DNA of 6,890 nucleotides from Bacteroidales bacterium (GTDB lineage: Bacteria > Bacteroidota > Bacteroidia > Bacteroidales > Paludibacteraceae): the NCBI GenBank assembly GCA_900769035.1, contig CAAGFD010000134.1, positions 1 through 6,890 on the forward strand, read 5' to 3'. The position numbers and the translations under genes are program-made. Each line of letters opens with the position of its first letter. Within the stretch, counting starts at the first letter, position 1. The notes beneath the pieces were generated by a model. It searched no databases. It was not told the DNA's origin and saw only the letters and a list, made by a program, of their open reading frames with translations. Shown one piece after another: positions 5,683-6,890 of this stretch.

Positions 5683-5844
5683 AATTTTTTTAATTTTTTT
5701 TGTTTACATTCTTTTTACTTATTTGGCACCGAAGTACCGTTGGTTTTGTTTAAGCAATCATTCAAGTAGCCGAGACAATTATCTCGAGTCTAAATGATTT
5801 AGATACTAAACATAAAAGGTCTTTCAAGCAGCCCGAAAAAAATA
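5683..5844 (-). promoter_or_regulatory. Structured rpsI-rpsB spacer, candidate uS2 leader
   Basis: The spacer transcript can form three consecutive hairpins. The first is UCUAAA/UUUAGA (5789-5803). The second is a 7-bp stem UCGAGAU/GUCUCGG with loop AAUU (5770-5787). The third is GGUAC-UUCG-GUGCC (5725-5738), a stem capped by the very stable C(UUCG)G tetraloop. A 14-nt direct repeat, 12 of 14 identical, flanks the first two: GGCUGCUUGAAAGA (5820-5833) and GGCUACUUGAAUGA (5758-5771). No convincing TAnnTTTG promoter is present. The last hairpin ends 42 nt before the rpsB ATG, and the remainder is an A-rich unstructured ramp. Autoregulation by uS2 is an inference. Confidence 0.55.
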
Positions 5845-6231
5845 TTAACGTTTTGAGAATTGGAAACGTTTGCGAGCTTTTGGTTGACCCGGTTTTTTAC
5901 GTTCAACAACGCGAGCGTCACGAGTAAGAAGACCTGCAGCTTTAAGAGCAGGTTTGTCTTCAGCATTGATTTTAACGAGAGCGCGAGCGATAGCGAGACG
6001 TAAAGCTTCTGCTTGGCCATTGAAACCACCACCTTGAAGGTTTACTTTGATATCGTATTTACCGAGGGCGTTAACAACGTTCAATGGTTGATTTACAATA
6101 TATTGAAGCATTGATGAAGGGAAATAAACCTCCAAATCGCGTTTATTGATAACGATTTTACCGGCACCTTCTTTTACGAAAACGCGTGCAACAGCAGCTT
6201 TTCTTCTTCCAATTGCGTTTATTACTTCCAT
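5845..6231 (-). CDS. rpsI: Small ribosomal subunit protein uS9
   Basis: uS9 sits in the head of the 30S subunit, and its C-terminal tail reaches into the P site to contact the anticodon stem-loop of tRNA. The 128-residue product has the N-terminal AIGRRKAAVARVF (6-18), the central VNQPLNVVNALGKYDIKV, the glycine motif LQGGGFNGQAEALRLAIARALV, and the signature LLTRDARVVERKKPGQPKARK. It ends in QFSKR, the universally conserved basic tail with its terminal arginine. Length and both ends are complete. It starts 8 bp after the rplM stop, so rplM and rpsI are cotranscribed, as is usual in bacteria. Confidence 0.99.
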   Translation of the reverse strand: MEVINAIGRRKAAVARVFVKEGAGKIVINKRDLEVYFPSSMLQYIVNQPLNVVNALGKYDIKVNLQGGGFNGQAEALRLAIARALVKINAEDKPALKAAGLLTRDARVVERKKPGQPKARKRFQFSKR

Positions 6232-6239
6232 ATTCGTTG

Positions 6240-6695
6240 TTATTTAATAAGGTTTAAATCAATAGTTTTTGGTTGTTGAGCCTCATGAGGATGCTCAGAA
6301 CCGGCGTAAACATAAAGGTTGTTAAGTAAAGAAGCAGCCAAAATATTTTTTGGAAGCATACCTTTTACTACTTTCTTAATAAGTTTTTCCGGACTTTTTT
6401 GCATCAAACGAGCAGGAGTAATATCGCGTTGACCGCCAGGATAACCTGTATATGAAAGATAAACACGATCTGTCCATTTATTACCGGTAAGTTTAACTTT
6501 ATCGGCATTGATGATAATTACATTATCTCCACAATCAACGTGAGGAGTAAAACTTGGTTTGTATTTTCCGCGTAAAAGTTTAGCAACTTTTGATGCCATA
6601 CGACCCAAAACCATGTCTGTAGCATCTACAACCACCCATTCTTTTTTAGCTGTGGCTTTATTAACGGAAACGGTTTTAAAACTTAATGTATCCAC
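6240..6695 (-). CDS. rplM: Large ribosomal subunit protein uL13
   Basis: uL13 is an early 50S assembly protein that binds 23S rRNA. I place the start at a GTG (6693-6695), giving 151 residues beginning (M)DTLSFKTVSVNKATAKKEWVVVD, the normal start and length in Bacteroidota. No ATG lies upstream in frame. A TTG at 6726-6728 would add 11 residues (FKKFLKANFI) that do not look like the family. Conserved features include DATDMVLGRMASKVAKLLRGK, HVDCGDNVIIINADKV, the YTGYPGGQR motif, VKGMLPKN, and the ending HPHEAQQPKTIDLN. It is the first gene of the rplM-rpsI-rpsB-tsf operon and follows a structured leader of about 130 nt. The GTG start may moderate initiation or help make it subject to leader control. 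Confidence 0.97.
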   Translation of the reverse strand: MDTLSFKTVSVNKATAKKEWVVVDATDMVLGRMASKVAKLLRGKYKPSFTPHVDCGDNVIIINADKVKLTGNKWTDRVYLSYTGYPGGQRDITPARLMQKSPEKLIKKVVKGMLPKNILAASLLNNLYVYAGSEHPHEAQQPKTIDLNLIK

Positions 6696-6733
6696 AATAA
6701 AATTAGCTTTTAAAAATTTTTTAAACAAATTGC

Positions 6734-6810
6734 TTCAGGAATCGGGCTATACAAGGCCGGCTAATTAGCTCATGTACAATTAACTTCCTGAAATGTTCGC
6801 CTTTCACGGC
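6734..6810 (-). promoter_or_regulatory. Structured 5' leader of rplM, candidate uL13 autoregulatory element
   Basis: In the transcript, a small GCC-GUGAAA-GGC hairpin (6799-6810) comes first. Then UUCAGGAA (6785-6792) pairs perfectly with UUCCUGAA (6734-6741), enclosing 43 nt. Inside, UUGUACA (6773-6779) pairs with UGUAUAG (6747-6753), and the self-complementary GCUAAUUAGC (6760-6769) sits at the tip. Nested helices with internal loops fit a ribosomal-protein leader. I recall that leader candidates for uL13 in Bacteroidia have been proposed from comparative genomics, but cannot confirm that this is the same motif. Confidence 0.55.
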
Positions 6811-6830
6811 ATGGATAATATTTCGGACTG

Positions 6831-6861
6831 CAAAGTTACGACTTTATTTTTAATCAGCAAT
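6831..6861 (-). promoter_or_regulatory. Promoter of the rplM-rpsI-rpsB-tsf operon
   Basis: The minus-strand -7 box TAACTTTG (6831-6838) matches TAnnTTTG exactly. An ATTG box (6858-6861) lies 19 bp upstream. Transcription should start near 6823-6826, giving a leader of about 130 nt before the rplM GTG. Nothing recognisable lies between the promoter and the window end (6862-6890). Confidence 0.82.
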
Positions 6862-6890
6862 AGCTTTTTTAAAATATTTTCATCACACTA

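Noticed and set aside
5790..5850. TATGTTTA in the rpsI-rpsB spacer as an internal promoter
   Set aside because: It has only 7 of 8 matches to the consensus form (final A instead of G) and only a poor upstream box (TTTC), so it does not support a promoter call.

Overview
The window looks like chromosomal DNA from a member of the Bacteroidota, probably Bacteroidales. Three things point there. Promoters carry the Bacteroidota -7 signature TAnnTTTG, in several cases with a TTG/TTTG box about 19-20 bp upstream, instead of the usual -10/-35. Translation starts lack clear Shine-Dalgarno sequences. The rplM-rpsI-rpsB-tsf gene order and the family-specific residues of the four proteins fit that phylum. 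The DNA is AT-rich. Every gene lies on the minus strand, so transcription runs from high to low coordinates.

Right part (about 6860 to 3652): a translation operon. A promoter near 6831-6861 drives a roughly 130-nt structured leader, then rplM (uL13, GTG start), rpsI (uS9), a 162-bp structured spacer, rpsB (uS2, with a Lys/Glu/Ala tail encoded partly by a 9-bp tandem repeat), a 159-bp spacer with a long hairpin, and tsf (EF-Ts). It closes with a strong intrinsic terminator at 3652-3686. The leader and both long spacers look like RNA regulatory sites.

Middle (about 3650 to 1821): a gene-free stretch of about 340 bp (3310-3651) holding an imperfect palindrome and a third arm complementary to the terminator. 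Next is a small stress-type operon: an ECF sigma factor, a single-pass membrane protein that is probably its anti-sigma factor, and a secreted Spy/CpxP-like protein. The inferred logic is envelope stress sensing, in which the membrane protein holds the sigma factor and the periplasmic helical protein helps to sense or relieve misfolding.

Left part (about 1805 to 1): tRNA-Cys(GCA) with its own very good promoter and terminator, a secreted protein of unknown function with a predicted jelly-roll type fold, and the first 264 codons of ffh (SRP GTPase), which has its own promoter and runs off the window edge.

I saw no CRISPR array, insertion sequence, phage gene or defence system. Most of the window is ordinary core genome. 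The novelty, if any, lies in the intergenic RNA structures and the unexplained 3310-3651 gap.
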